A stretch of DNA of 64,000 nt from JAHIJO01 sp964486075 (GTDB lineage: Bacteria > Verrucomicrobiota > Kiritimatiellia > JAAZAB01), in NCBI GenBank assembly GCA_964486075.1, contig CAZALU010000006.1, positions 1 through 64,000 of the forward strand. Direction: 5' to 3'. The notes beneath the pieces were generated by a model that saw only the letters and a list, made by a program, of their open reading frames with translations, did not search any database and was not told the DNA's origin. This document shows positions 42,001-49,765 of the stretch, piece after piece. A program made the translations under genes and the position numbers. Each line of letters opens with the position of its first letter. Within the stretch, counting starts at the first letter, position 1.

Positions 42001-42059
42001 ACTGGCAATTGCACAAGAGTATAAAAGTCATGCAAATCAAGGTGACGCCCGGCAAGTGA
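39021..42059 (+). CDS. Exported two-domain sialidase-like protein
   Basis: The protein has 1012 residues. A signal peptide (ESFAFIIATGILMAG, cleavage near SA) is followed by a concanavalin-like/LamG-type domain to about residue 200. Two BNR sialidase-like propellers come next. Asp-box motifs are repeated: SKDNGGSWT, SIDNGKTWA, SKDEGQTWQ, SADGGHSWT and SYDGGKTWD in the first, then SKDKGKTWA, SLDQGRSWK and SDDNGLTWD in the second. The catalytic Arg triad and Tyr/Glu pair were not confirmed by eye. AGGAGA lies 7-12 bases before ATG 39021. Probably a secreted glycan-degrading enzyme. Confidence 0.85.
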   Translation: MESFAFIIATGILMAGVCQTRSATLDKDWRVRYEQNSSNAVVFNDWLAATGSWTEKQNELHKQNDDSDALLLLRAPVVRQAICVEYEVMSQAPGDLSLLLGSADGTFQDALFVGIGSQGNKLHKIVFNGRELAKTETHQLTPGKWHKIRVLREKGNISLFIDGEKVLKSPDAPEGYAGPYLALYGWNAGAFRNFKVSGKEDPVLMKYLQGRARARDMLLDFPSFDLYAFAGAKRKEIEAGQKLVCENRPTAMRLKSESKVICKQPGRYIGWPTIAKTADGELLTVFSGDREEHVCPFGKDQLVRSKDNGGSWTAPQTIHDSPLDDRDAGLLVTRQGTIILSWFTWDFPESQITNNASWNLGWRTYLDSVTPADRRKHHGYWTSRSIDNGKTWAEPVRTPSSAPHGPIQLKDGRLLYVGKGWIAEFGGQALSVAESKDEGQTWQTIWAQPLTNAEQQCLSEPHAVELPDGRIIAMLRYDGSKTEIEGYLQQIESADGGHSWTAPVTTPIWGHPPHLILLKDGRVLCSYGYRKAPFGQRACLSYDGGKTWDIEHEILVRSDALNGDLGYPASVELADGTIVTVYYQVDKANETTCLMMTRWTPPPFDPPAKHNTGLSVSMGAPVVIALAPPAERRWGFYQFPIFKRTKAGDILASFHVGDDSHDGAGEHQAAPYFISKDKGKTWATFNDSAQVVSGKTLKDGSTLEFDRFPRISASELGLTPVRTGIRDSPAYGNCFDLYLFEDLPDNIRGAPVVLRTTDSLKDEAITAKIDFPGAAVRAYVKTWTSGGAVKLPGYLYNNLPPLTLALKNKSCVELSNGALLCAVNSERIDENHPDLPGNPQMYLLASLDQGRSWKLSSTIACIPERVKHGLWEQTLQILPGGRLMCIMRSEVGGSSPRALWIATSDDNGLTWDDPRILNGFGVEPEALVLKNGISVVSYGRPGVELRFCADGLGEKWTEPYVIQSPASCGYTQLMSTGDDSFLVIFSDFCHRDTDWQLHKSIKVMQIKVTPGK

Positions 42060-42097
42060 TCCGCACGACGGCGGACACACCAGCATCGTATCCCAAT

Positions 42098-42228
42098 GAG
42101 GCTCTTGCAAAACCCCTGCGGACGCGACGGAGCGCGTCCCTCCAGTTCTAAAACCAGTCTGTTAGCGCGACCTCGGGAGGGCCACGCTTCGTCGTGGCCA
42201 TCTTCAGCAGGGGTTTTGCAAGAGCCTC
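42098..42228. mobile_element. MITE-like element with 22-bp perfect terminal inverted repeats
   Basis: The left end (42098-42119) and right end (42207-42228) are exact reverse complements over 22 bases, containing GCTCTTGCAAAACCCCTGC. The interior has the small hairpins GACGCGACGGAGCGCGTC and GGCCACGCTTCGTCGTGGCC. Flanking CAAT is repeated on both sides, a possible target duplication. A half-copy lies at 48557-48596. Confidence 0.75.
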
Positions 42229-42297
42229 CAATAACAGGTTGAAAATTGCCCCTCTTGGCCGAGAATTTTCATTGGTACGATCCGACCAGATAACTTC

Positions 42298-42373
42298 AGA
42301 CTTCCTGATCCGGGCGCAACACAGGCTGGCACATCCAGTGGTTTAACGCCAGTCAGCCCGGATCAGGCAGTCT
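42298..42373. repeat. Long hairpin between sialidase and antiporter genes
   Basis: Arms AGACTTCCTGATCCGGGC (42298-42315) and GCCCGGATCAGGCAGTCT (42356-42373) pair at 17 of 18 positions. The 40-base loop contains a weaker GGCTGGCA / CGCCAGTCAGCC pairing. It could terminate both converging transcripts or be a dispersed repeat. Confidence 0.6.
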
Positions 42374-42392
42374 GAGTACAACGATCGCAAGG

Positions 42393-44681
42393 CTAGCCCG
42401 CCGCCGGCACATCGTTTTTCAGCCAGTCCTCAACGGTCCGGATTTGTGCCAGCGTGCCCAACACCAATAGGGCATCACCAGGTTGAAGTTGTTCAGCGGC
42501 GCCGGGATTGATAATTTTTGCGCCGGCGCGATCAAGGCCGATGATCTGCAAGCCGAATTGACCGGCAATGTTTAAGCGCCCGATCGGCTGGGCACAGTAC
42601 AGGCAGTTTTCCGGAACGTAAATTGTTTCCAGGTGCACGTCCTCTATCTGATCGGCAGCGCTTTCATCCATGGACCAGGCCTGGAGAAAAGCGTGGGCGG
42701 CCTTGATGTTTTCAGGCATGCCGATGAGCAGCAGTTTATCCTGCGGGTAAAGCGCGGCGGAGGCGGCGGGATTCATCGTCAGCTCGCCCTGGCGCTCGAT
42801 GCCGGCAACCATAACGCCGAATCGCGAACGGATGGCCAGTTCATCCAGTGTTTTCCTGCTATGCCGGGAATGATCGGGCAGCACACATTCCTCGACCCGC
42901 AAGTTCCAGTCGGTCATGGAATCCAATCGCTGCGGACCTGGCGTCGACGCTTTCTGGCGCACCAGGCGATCCAGCCGGCCCTCGACCACGCTGTGCCAAT
43001 AGATCATTCTCCGCCAGAACACGGCCGCCACAGCAACCAGGCCGCCCGCCACCAGCGCCGGAATCCAGCCGGCCTGCGCACGAAAGGGAAAAACCATCCA
43101 AATCCAAGCGACCAGCAGGAACGCCGCCACGACTCTGAGCAGGCGCTCAAGGGCCATGGTATAAGGACTATGCGGCTGCTTGCGGATGACGCTCTGCGCG
43201 AACATAAGCGCCAAAGCCGACAAATTTCGCCAGATCGCGATCATCGAGATCAGCAGCAGACAACCGATAACAGCCCAGAACACGGCGATGCCGCTCAGGA
43301 ATGAATCCGGCGCCAGGCCGGCCCAGGCAAACAGGCGTTCGCCCAGGTTTTCCGAAAAAACAAGGATCCCGCTGACAAACAGCACCTCGACGCCAATCTG
43401 CAGCAGACGTTTGCGCATGAAGCGCCAGAGCCGGCTGGACCCCTTGCGTTGGCGCAAGCGCACCAACAGTCTTTGGTAGGCATTCAGCAAACCATTGACA
43501 GCCGAAGGTAGGCGTTGTTCCAATGCGCGCGCCAGGGATTCCGAACGCGGCACAACCAGGGTCGCGGACATTGTCGTCAGCAAGCAAATGCCGACGACCA
43601 TGGGGTAATAGGTACGTGGCAAAATACCGGCGGTCACACCCAGCATGACAATCACAAACGACACTTCGCCAATCGGGGTCAAGGTCAGCCCGACACGCAA
43701 CGCTTCAGCAAACATACGGCCCGAGACCAATTGGGCAAAAGTGTGAATTGCCGTCCGTCCGAAAAAAACCAATGCCGCCACGAGCAACATTTGCGGCCAG
43801 ATTTCGCGAAAAAGCGACACCTCGATCTGCATGCCGATGGCCACAAAGAAAACGGCGGTAAAGATATCATTGACGCCCGCAAATGAGCGTTCAATCTGTT
43901 CGCGCTGGGCAGTTTCCGCGACCACGACCCCGATCAAAAATGCGCCCAGCGCCAGGCTGTAGCCCGCTTTGGCGGCCAACAGGGCCAGCAGCAGCAACAA
44001 AGCGGCGACCATAATCGACTGCAGTTCGGGCGTAGCCCGGCGTTGCAGCAGGGAAAGAAAGCGCGGAACCGTCAAGAGGGCGGCCACCGCCACGACCACC
44101 ATGAAAGCCATAAAAATGCCGATAGCACCTACCAAAGAAGATACTTCAAACTGGCCCAAGCGGATCCAGGAACCCAGGATGCCAAACATGAACATAGCCG
44201 CCCAATCCTCAACCAGGGTTATGCCCATGGCCGCCTGGCCGAAGCGCTGGTGAATCAAGCCGGTCTCATGCAGCATTTTGCCGATGATCGCGGAGCTGGA
44301 CACCAGCAGTATCCCCGCCAGAAACATACTCGGCAAAAGATCCAGCCGCAACAGCCAGCCCGCGGCACGGCAGGCCAGGATGACCAGAGCAACACCGATT
44401 GCAGATGCGATAAACAACTGCGGACCCAGGTTCCTCAATTTTCTAAAACTCATGCTCAGGCCGATGGCAAACATCAGGAACACGAGTCCAATCTGGGACA
44501 ACACCTGGATGCGCCCGGTATCGAAGACCAGCGAGAAAGGCGGCGTATATGGACCAATCAGCATTCCGGCCAACAGGTAGCCGATAGTAGTTGAGAGTCC
44601 CAGGCCGCGGCAAATCCAGCCGGCCACTCCCGCGGCTGCCAGCACGATGGCCAAATCCTGGATAAAATCAACGCTGATCAT
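42393..44681 (-). CDS. CPA2-family monovalent cation:proton antiporter with RCK domains
   Basis: This 762-residue protein has about 12 N-terminal membrane helices (IGYLLAGMLIGPYTPPF, VLVSSSAIIGKMLHETG, MGITLVEDWAAMF). A second group of helices lies near residues 400-560, and two TrkA-C-like domains follow near the C terminus (ELTMNPAASAALYPQDKLLLIG and AKIINPGAAEQLQPGDALLVLG). It resembles KefB/KefC-type K+/H+ or Na+/H+ antiporters and is longer than most. TrkA-C domains usually bind cyclic dinucleotides or other ligands. ATG 44681 has GGAG upstream. Confidence 0.88.
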   Translation of the reverse strand: MISVDFIQDLAIVLAAAGVAGWICRGLGLSTTIGYLLAGMLIGPYTPPFSLVFDTGRIQVLSQIGLVFLMFAIGLSMSFRKLRNLGPQLFIASAIGVALVILACRAAGWLLRLDLLPSMFLAGILLVSSSAIIGKMLHETGLIHQRFGQAAMGITLVEDWAAMFMFGILGSWIRLGQFEVSSLVGAIGIFMAFMVVVAVAALLTVPRFLSLLQRRATPELQSIMVAALLLLLALLAAKAGYSLALGAFLIGVVVAETAQREQIERSFAGVNDIFTAVFFVAIGMQIEVSLFREIWPQMLLVAALVFFGRTAIHTFAQLVSGRMFAEALRVGLTLTPIGEVSFVIVMLGVTAGILPRTYYPMVVGICLLTTMSATLVVPRSESLARALEQRLPSAVNGLLNAYQRLLVRLRQRKGSSRLWRFMRKRLLQIGVEVLFVSGILVFSENLGERLFAWAGLAPDSFLSGIAVFWAVIGCLLLISMIAIWRNLSALALMFAQSVIRKQPHSPYTMALERLLRVVAAFLLVAWIWMVFPFRAQAGWIPALVAGGLVAVAAVFWRRMIYWHSVVEGRLDRLVRQKASTPGPQRLDSMTDWNLRVEECVLPDHSRHSRKTLDELAIRSRFGVMVAGIERQGELTMNPAASAALYPQDKLLLIGMPENIKAAHAFLQAWSMDESAADQIEDVHLETIYVPENCLYCAQPIGRLNIAGQFGLQIIGLDRAGAKIINPGAAEQLQPGDALLVLGTLAQIRTVEDWLKNDVPAAG

Positions 44682-44720
44682 GATCGTTTGCTCCACGTGT
44701 TTGCGCGCCACCTACTCCGC

Positions 44721-45749
44721 TTAATCGCGGCATAAACCGACCATGGCCCGCTCCAGCACCATGGCTTCCGGGAGCGATTGTTCCAGCTGGTCTTTCATGG
44801 CCTCCACGATCCGTATATTATCCAACGCCTGCCGGTATGTTAATCCGGTCGCCGCGGCCTGAACTTGGCAGGCCTCGTCCTGGAAATACCACAGGTCCGA
44901 CCCCAGCCCGCAAACACAGAATAAAATATCCCGACACCAGAACAACAGCCAGCGCACGGCCAGCATTCGACGTTCACGGTATTGGCCCTCAATCCGTGCA
45001 TCAACGGCATCCGCCATCTGCTTGCGGATCGCTAAATCCACGTCCGAGCGCCCCGGCTGCTCCCGCCCCATTTTTTCAAAAATTTCGGATTCCGCGGCCG
45101 CGGCTTCCCCATCCTGCGCCTCCTCCTTGAGTGCCTTGAAAAGGTCCAACATCGCACGTGCGCGCACGATCGCGCCAATCACGCCCGGCGCATCGGATCG
45201 CGTTACGATCTCAAGGATCGCCGCTTTCAACACCGCTTCCTCCTCCGAATTTTCACCGGACAGGATCACGCGTTGACAGCGCGAAACGATAGTGGACAAG
45301 AGAAATTCTGGTTTGCTGCTCAACAGCAGGAAAATACATTTTTTCGGAGGCTCCTCGAGGGTCTTCAAGAGCTTGTTGGCAGCGACCTCGTTGAGGCGTT
45401 CGGCATGCACCAGCACCACGGCTTTCCAGCCGCCCTCCAGCGATGTCTGAAAGATATGTTGCTGGATTTCCTCAACCTGATCTTTCTGGATTGTCCGCGA
45501 TTTTTTACGAGGTTCCATCCAGAGCAGATCAGGGTGCGACCGCCGCGCAATCCTCCGGCAGCCCGAACATGCCCGACAGGGGCGTTCGCCGGATGCGGAA
45601 CAATACAGAGTAACCAGCAGTTCATCCGCGAATTGGCCGGCATCGCCGCGTGGATTACCGATAACCAGGTAGGCCTGGGCCATACGTCCGGAGGCAATGC
45701 CCTTGCGGATCGCGGCCAGGGCCGTTTGCGTTTCATTGATCGAGGACAC
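44721..45749 (-). CDS. holB: DNA polymerase III delta-prime subunit
   Basis: This 342-residue clamp-loader subunit of the AAA+ family has AQAYLVIGNPRGDAGQFA at the Walker-like position, a cysteine group (CRACSGCRRIARRSHPDLLW) as in gamma-type subunits, and NKLLKTLEEPPKKCIF. The Walker A lysine is not apparent, which fits delta-prime. It overlaps tmk by 17 bases. The operon order cysS-tmk-holB is seen in transcription direction. Confidence 0.93.
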   Translation of the reverse strand: MSSINETQTALAAIRKGIASGRMAQAYLVIGNPRGDAGQFADELLVTLYCSASGERPCRACSGCRRIARRSHPDLLWMEPRKKSRTIQKDQVEEIQQHIFQTSLEGGWKAVVLVHAERLNEVAANKLLKTLEEPPKKCIFLLLSSKPEFLLSTIVSRCQRVILSGENSEEEAVLKAAILEIVTRSDAPGVIGAIVRARAMLDLFKALKEEAQDGEAAAAESEIFEKMGREQPGRSDVDLAIRKQMADAVDARIEGQYRERRMLAVRWLLFWCRDILFCVCGLGSDLWYFQDEACQVQAAATGLTYRQALDNIRIVEAMKDQLEQSLPEAMVLERAMVGLCRD

Positions 45750-46380
45750 GCTGCACGACCCTCCAGATTTCTTCTTGAACCGCAGGCATCGCGCCGGAAG
45801 TATCTACGCGTCGGATGCGATCCGGCCAGCGCCGGGCCAAGTCCAGAAAGCCGGCGCGCACTTTTTCGTGAAAAACCTGGGACTCGCGCTCGATGCGGTC
45901 CTTGCGTGAAGCGTCGCCGGCATTGCGGGTATTGAGCCGCGCAAAACCGGTGGCAATCGGGATGTCCAGCAGGAGCGTCAAATCCGGCACCAGCCCCTGG
46001 ACGGCCAGGTCATTGACCATCAGAATGCGCTCGAGGTCGAATCCCCGCCCGGCGCCCTGGTAAGCGCAGGTCGAATCCGCGAAGCGGTCGCAAATCACAT
46101 GGACGCCTTCGGCCAGGGCCGGCAGGATCAGGCGCGTAACCAGCTGGGCCCGGCTGGCCATAAAAAGAAAAAGTTCGGCTTCCCGGCATAGCGGTTCAGT
46201 CGGCAAATCCTGCTGAAGTATGCGGCGGATGGCTTCCCCGGCCTGGGTGCCGCCCGGATCGCGCACCGCACTAACTGGGTATTTACCATCCAGCATGCGC
46301 TCGACCAGCAGTTTGAGGTGCGTGGACTTGCCGCTGCCTTCCGGACCCTCGATTGTAATAAATTTACCGCGCCGGGTCAT
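45733..46380 (-). CDS. tmk: Thymidylate kinase
   Basis: This 215-residue P-loop kinase phosphorylates dTMP. The P-loop is ITIEGPEGSGKSTHLKLL, the substrate element RDPGGTQAGEAIR, and the DR motif VICDRFADSTCAYQG. From ATG 46380 it overlaps the cysS stop by 4 bases (ATGA). An upstream in-frame start inside cysS is less likely. Confidence 0.96.
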   Translation of the reverse strand: MTRRGKFITIEGPEGSGKSTHLKLLVERMLDGKYPVSAVRDPGGTQAGEAIRRILQQDLPTEPLCREAELFLFMASRAQLVTRLILPALAEGVHVICDRFADSTCAYQGAGRGFDLERILMVNDLAVQGLVPDLTLLLDIPIATGFARLNTRNAGDASRKDRIERESQVFHEKVRAGFLDLARRWPDRIRRVDTSGAMPAVQEEIWRVVQRVLDQ

Positions 46381-47786
46381 GCTTGCCCCTTTGGTTTCAA
46401 CTGATACCCTTCGGCCGTATCCTGGACAAGCCATCCGCGGGTTTCCAGCAAGCCTCGCAGGCGGTCGGCCTCGGCCCAGTTTTTGGCTTTGCGCGCCGCG
46501 ATCCGTTCCGTCGCCAAACGGATAACTTCCACATCGGGCTTCATCTCGGGTTTCTCCAGAAACCCGAGCACGCGGTCGAGCGACTTGAGGACGCCGCTGA
46601 CCCGGCCGGCCTCGGCCGGCGACAGGGATTTCGCGTCCAAACGTTTGTTGCCCTCGCGCACGAGATCGAAAAGTGCCGCCATGGCCAGCGGGGCATTCAG
46701 ATCGTCGTCCAGCGCTTGCTCGAAACTGCGGCGCGCTTGATCGACCCAGGCGCCGGCTTCCGCCGCCGAGTCAGTTGGCCCTGCCTGAAGCGCCAGCCGG
46801 TCCTGGAACTCGTCCAGCCGATTGAGCGATGCGCGCGCCGCATCTAGGGCCGCAAAGCTAAAATTTAAGACCTGTCGATAGTGTCCCGTGAGCAGCGCGC
46901 AACGTATTTCCCGGCCCGTATAGCCGCGCCCAAGCAGATCCCGGAGCGTATAAAAGTTACCGAGGGATTTTGACATTTTCCGGCCGTCCACCACTAGGTG
47001 CGCACAGTGCATCCAGTATTTCACAAACGGCTTGCCCGTGGCCGCCTCGCTCTGCGCGATTTCATCCTCGTGATGCGGAAAGATGTTATCCACTCCGCCG
47101 GTATGCAGGTCAAAAGTGACTCCCAGGTAATGCATGCTCATCGCCGAGCATTCGATATGCCAGCCCGGCCGTCCCCGCCCCCACGGCGCATCCCAGCCCA
47201 CATCGCCGTCCCCCTCCGACCATGCCTTCCACAAGGCAAAATCGGCCAGGTTATCCTTCTGGTATTCGTCCTGGTCAACCCGGGCGCCGGGTTTAAGACC
47301 GGCCATATCCAGATGCGCCAGTTTGCCGTAGGCCGGAAATTTGGCAATGCTGAAATACACCGAGCCGTCTTCGGAACGGTATGCCGCGCCAGCCTGGAAT
47401 AGTTTCTCAATCAGGGCAATCATCTCGGGAATATGCTCCGTGGCCGCCGGATACTTTTCCGCCCGCTCGATATTAAGCGTCAGGATATCCGCGAAAAAGG
47501 CTTCTTTGAACGGACGGGTGTACTGATCAAGGGAAACCCCGGCTTGGCGGGCGCCTTTGATTGTTTTGTCATCTATATCCGTCAGGTTCATGACTTGGAA
47601 CACCGTGAAGCCGAGGTATTCCAGATAGCGCCGGAGCAGGTCCTCGAAAAGATATGCGCGGAAATTACCGATATGAGCGACATTGTAAACCGTCGGCCCA
47701 CAGGTGTACAAGCGGACCTTGCCCGGCTCCAGCGGCTCAAACCGCTCCAGACGTCGCGATAATGTATTGAAAATCATTAAAGACAT
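46377..47786 (-). CDS. cysS: Cysteinyl-tRNA synthetase
   Basis: This 469-residue class I synthetase has the zinc-binding Cys in LYTCGPTVYNVAHIGNFR, which also holds the HIGN signature. The second zinc ligands lie in GRPGWHIECSAMS and HHEDEIAQSEA, and DGRKMSKSLGNFYTLRD is the KMSKS loop. It charges tRNA-Cys. It leads the cysS-tmk-holB unit. Confidence 0.98.
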   Translation of the reverse strand: MSLMIFNTLSRRLERFEPLEPGKVRLYTCGPTVYNVAHIGNFRAYLFEDLLRRYLEYLGFTVFQVMNLTDIDDKTIKGARQAGVSLDQYTRPFKEAFFADILTLNIERAEKYPAATEHIPEMIALIEKLFQAGAAYRSEDGSVYFSIAKFPAYGKLAHLDMAGLKPGARVDQDEYQKDNLADFALWKAWSEGDGDVGWDAPWGRGRPGWHIECSAMSMHYLGVTFDLHTGGVDNIFPHHEDEIAQSEAATGKPFVKYWMHCAHLVVDGRKMSKSLGNFYTLRDLLGRGYTGREIRCALLTGHYRQVLNFSFAALDAARASLNRLDEFQDRLALQAGPTDSAAEAGAWVDQARRSFEQALDDDLNAPLAMAALFDLVREGNKRLDAKSLSPAEAGRVSGVLKSLDRVLGFLEKPEMKPDVEVIRLATERIAARKAKNWAEADRLRGLLETRGWLVQDTAEGYQLKPKGQA

Positions 47787-47915
47787 ATGCTCGATTTTAA
47801 ATTTGCGATTGCCGGTTTTCGATTAAAAACTGAGCGAATTGCACAAAGGCAGCCAGACTGAGCAGACAGAGCACACCCTACTCGTAACCAGATACTGCCT
47901 TCTGATCTCTGCGGC

Positions 47916-48440
47916 TCAGTGAGTCTGTGACTCTCTGATCTCTGACTGCTGATGTCCTTCTTCTCTTTCCTGCTCAACTGTGGCCACGGCCATCACGGCA
48001 ATTCCTTCCCGGCGTCCCACGGCGCCCATGCCTTCCATGGTGGTCGCTTTGACTGAAACTCTATCCAGTCGAATCTGCAAAGCGCGGGCCAGGTTGGCGC
48101 AGATGGCCTCCCGCTGCGGTGCCAGGCGCGGATCCTCGGCCAGCACCACGGCATCCACGTTAACTACCCGAGCCCGCCGCGCCGCCAGGCGCTCGCGGAC
48201 CCGCGCCAGCAAGTCCAGGCTGTCGGCGCCTTTCCATTGCGGATCGGAATCCGGGAAATGCCGGCCTATGTCGCCATCCGCCACCGCCCCAAGCAGGGCA
48301 TCGGCAACGGCATGACAGAGCACATCCGCGTCCGAATGCCCTTCCAGTCCCAGCGGATGTTCAAAAAGCACCCCGCCCAGAATCAGTTTCCGGCCGGATA
48401 CCAGCCGGTGCGCATCAAAGCCTATACCCGTTCTAATCAT
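47916..48440 (-). CDS. ispF: 2-C-methyl-D-erythritol 2,4-cyclodiphosphate synthase
   Basis: This 174-residue MEP-pathway enzyme has the metal ligands in GIGFDAHRL and LEGHSDADVLCHAVADALLGA, with DIGRHFPDSDPQWKGADS and VSVKATTMEGMGAVGRREGI. Length and motifs are normal, with a short C-terminal extension. ATG 48440 is preferred to one at 48533. It shows that isoprenoids are made by the MEP route. Confidence 0.96.
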   Translation of the reverse strand: MIRTGIGFDAHRLVSGRKLILGGVLFEHPLGLEGHSDADVLCHAVADALLGAVADGDIGRHFPDSDPQWKGADSLDLLARVRERLAARRARVVNVDAVVLAEDPRLAPQREAICANLARALQIRLDRVSVKATTMEGMGAVGRREGIAVMAVATVEQEREEGHQQSEIRESQTH

Positions 48441-48556
48441 GCCGTCTGCCTTCCAATTGCACCGCATAATAGCATGGGACGTCGCGGTTTCAACAGGAAT
48501 CCACGGCAACCCGGGTTTGCAACGGTTAGGCAAAGATTCAAAACGGAAGTATCAGG

Positions 48557-48596
48557 GTCGTGGCCTTCTGCAGCAGGTGGTTGCAAGAGCCTCAAT
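48557..48596. repeat. Half-copy of the 42098 MITE-like element
   Basis: The sequence TCGTGGCCTTCTGCAGCAGG through TTGCAAGAGCCTCAATAA matches the right end of the element at 42098-42228 with small changes. The left end is absent, so this is a remnant. Confidence 0.65.
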
Positions 48597-48652
48597 AAAT
48601 CCTGTCGGCAGATTTTCGCGTAATTCGCGATTAACTCAGGCCGCTGAAGCTG

Positions 48653-49747
48653 TCATTTATGATTGCGTCCGGCGGGTAACGCCATCAAAAGCGTGCTCGC
48701 TTGATCAGCAATAACACGCTCGGGCGAGGTGTTGAAGCAATCCCATTGGATCTCGACGGATGGGGCCTTGCGTTTCATCACGAGACGAGAGATCAACAGC
48801 GGGCCGATGATTTTGCCAAGGTCGGCGTAACGTCCAGAAAATACGATATGGTTGATTCCTCCCATGGCGGCAATCCCGGCACCGCAGGCCAGGAGCAGGC
48901 GGTAATTCATAACCTCCCGGGCCAGCGATCCGTCATAACGCGTGGCGCTTAACACCTGGTCCAGGGTCGTCCGCACTCCGGTCAGGCCCAGCAATCCGCT
49001 TTCGCGAGTCAACACCGCATCGATGCGCTCCGGCCCCCATTTCATTTTGTCGCTCAAGGTCATGATTATGCCGGGATCCAATTCCCCGCAAGTCGTCTGG
49101 CCGGGAAGGCCTTCCAGCGGGCTCAGCCCACCGGTGACCATAACTGGCCGATCGCGCAGGACGGCCGCCACTTCGGGCTGGGGCTCAAGGCAGACCGACA
49201 CTATCCGGGGCACAGTCGGCAAATGACTGGCTTTGCGCAGGCGACAGACATGCGCGCAGGCCGCCGCATGAAGAATCCCTTGATGCCCGAATCGGCGCAG
49301 GGCGGCAGCATCCATCAATTCGGAATTCAGCGCATAATCCGCCTCCCGCTGGGGCAGCGCCACCAAGAAAGCGGTATCGAATATCAGGACCACGGGCTGG
49401 TCGGCATAATCATCCTGGAGAACCTTCAGCAGTTCAATGATTGCCGGCAGGCGCAGGGGTGACAGCGGTATCAGAGTTTCCAGGGAACTGAGCACATCGC
49501 CGATCAACAGCGTAGGGCGGTTGAAGATTTCACCGCCAAACGGAATACGAATCGCCCAAGCTCGGGGACGCTTGGCAACCGGTATCCCCTTCCGGCACGA
49601 TTGCAATATGCTTTTCAAGGCCGGCCGGCACGCCGCGGCGCCACGATAATTGACCATGCGCCCACTGCGCGATGGCAAGCTCTCGTTGCCGATAAACAAG
49701 GAAAAGTCCAGCAGCCTTGCGCCGGGATTTAAAACCAGAATATTCAT
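48653..49747 (-). CDS. Degenerate acetate-kinase paralogue
   Basis: This 364-residue protein has the overall order of acetate kinase but altered active-site motifs. NPGARLLDF stands for NCGSSSLKY, IRIPFGG for HRVVHGG, GHQGILH for GFHGTSH, and CLEPQPE for HLGSGG. TTCGELDPG for TRCGDLDPG loses the catalytic arginine. FDTAF and LSPLEGLPG remain. The frame is intact and has an AGGAGG site, so it is probably translated. It lies 18 bases after ackA in the same operon. It may be a regulatory pseudoenzyme or a decaying duplicate. Confidence 0.82.
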   Translation of the reverse strand: MNILVLNPGARLLDFSLFIGNESLPSRSGRMVNYRGAAACRPALKSILQSCRKGIPVAKRPRAWAIRIPFGGEIFNRPTLLIGDVLSSLETLIPLSPLRLPAIIELLKVLQDDYADQPVVLIFDTAFLVALPQREADYALNSELMDAAALRRFGHQGILHAAACAHVCRLRKASHLPTVPRIVSVCLEPQPEVAAVLRDRPVMVTGGLSPLEGLPGQTTCGELDPGIIMTLSDKMKWGPERIDAVLTRESGLLGLTGVRTTLDQVLSATRYDGSLAREVMNYRLLLACGAGIAAMGGINHIVFSGRYADLGKIIGPLLISRLVMKRKAPSVEIQWDCFNTSPERVIADQASTLLMALPAGRNHK

Positions 49748-49765
49748 GACATTCCTCCGCAGCCG

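Larger units (their letters stand above)
42060..42392. other. Non-coding stretch with two structured elements
   Basis: No gene is seen. The gap contains the MITE-like element at 42098-42228 and the long hairpin at 42298-42373, both described separately. Confidence 0.6.
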
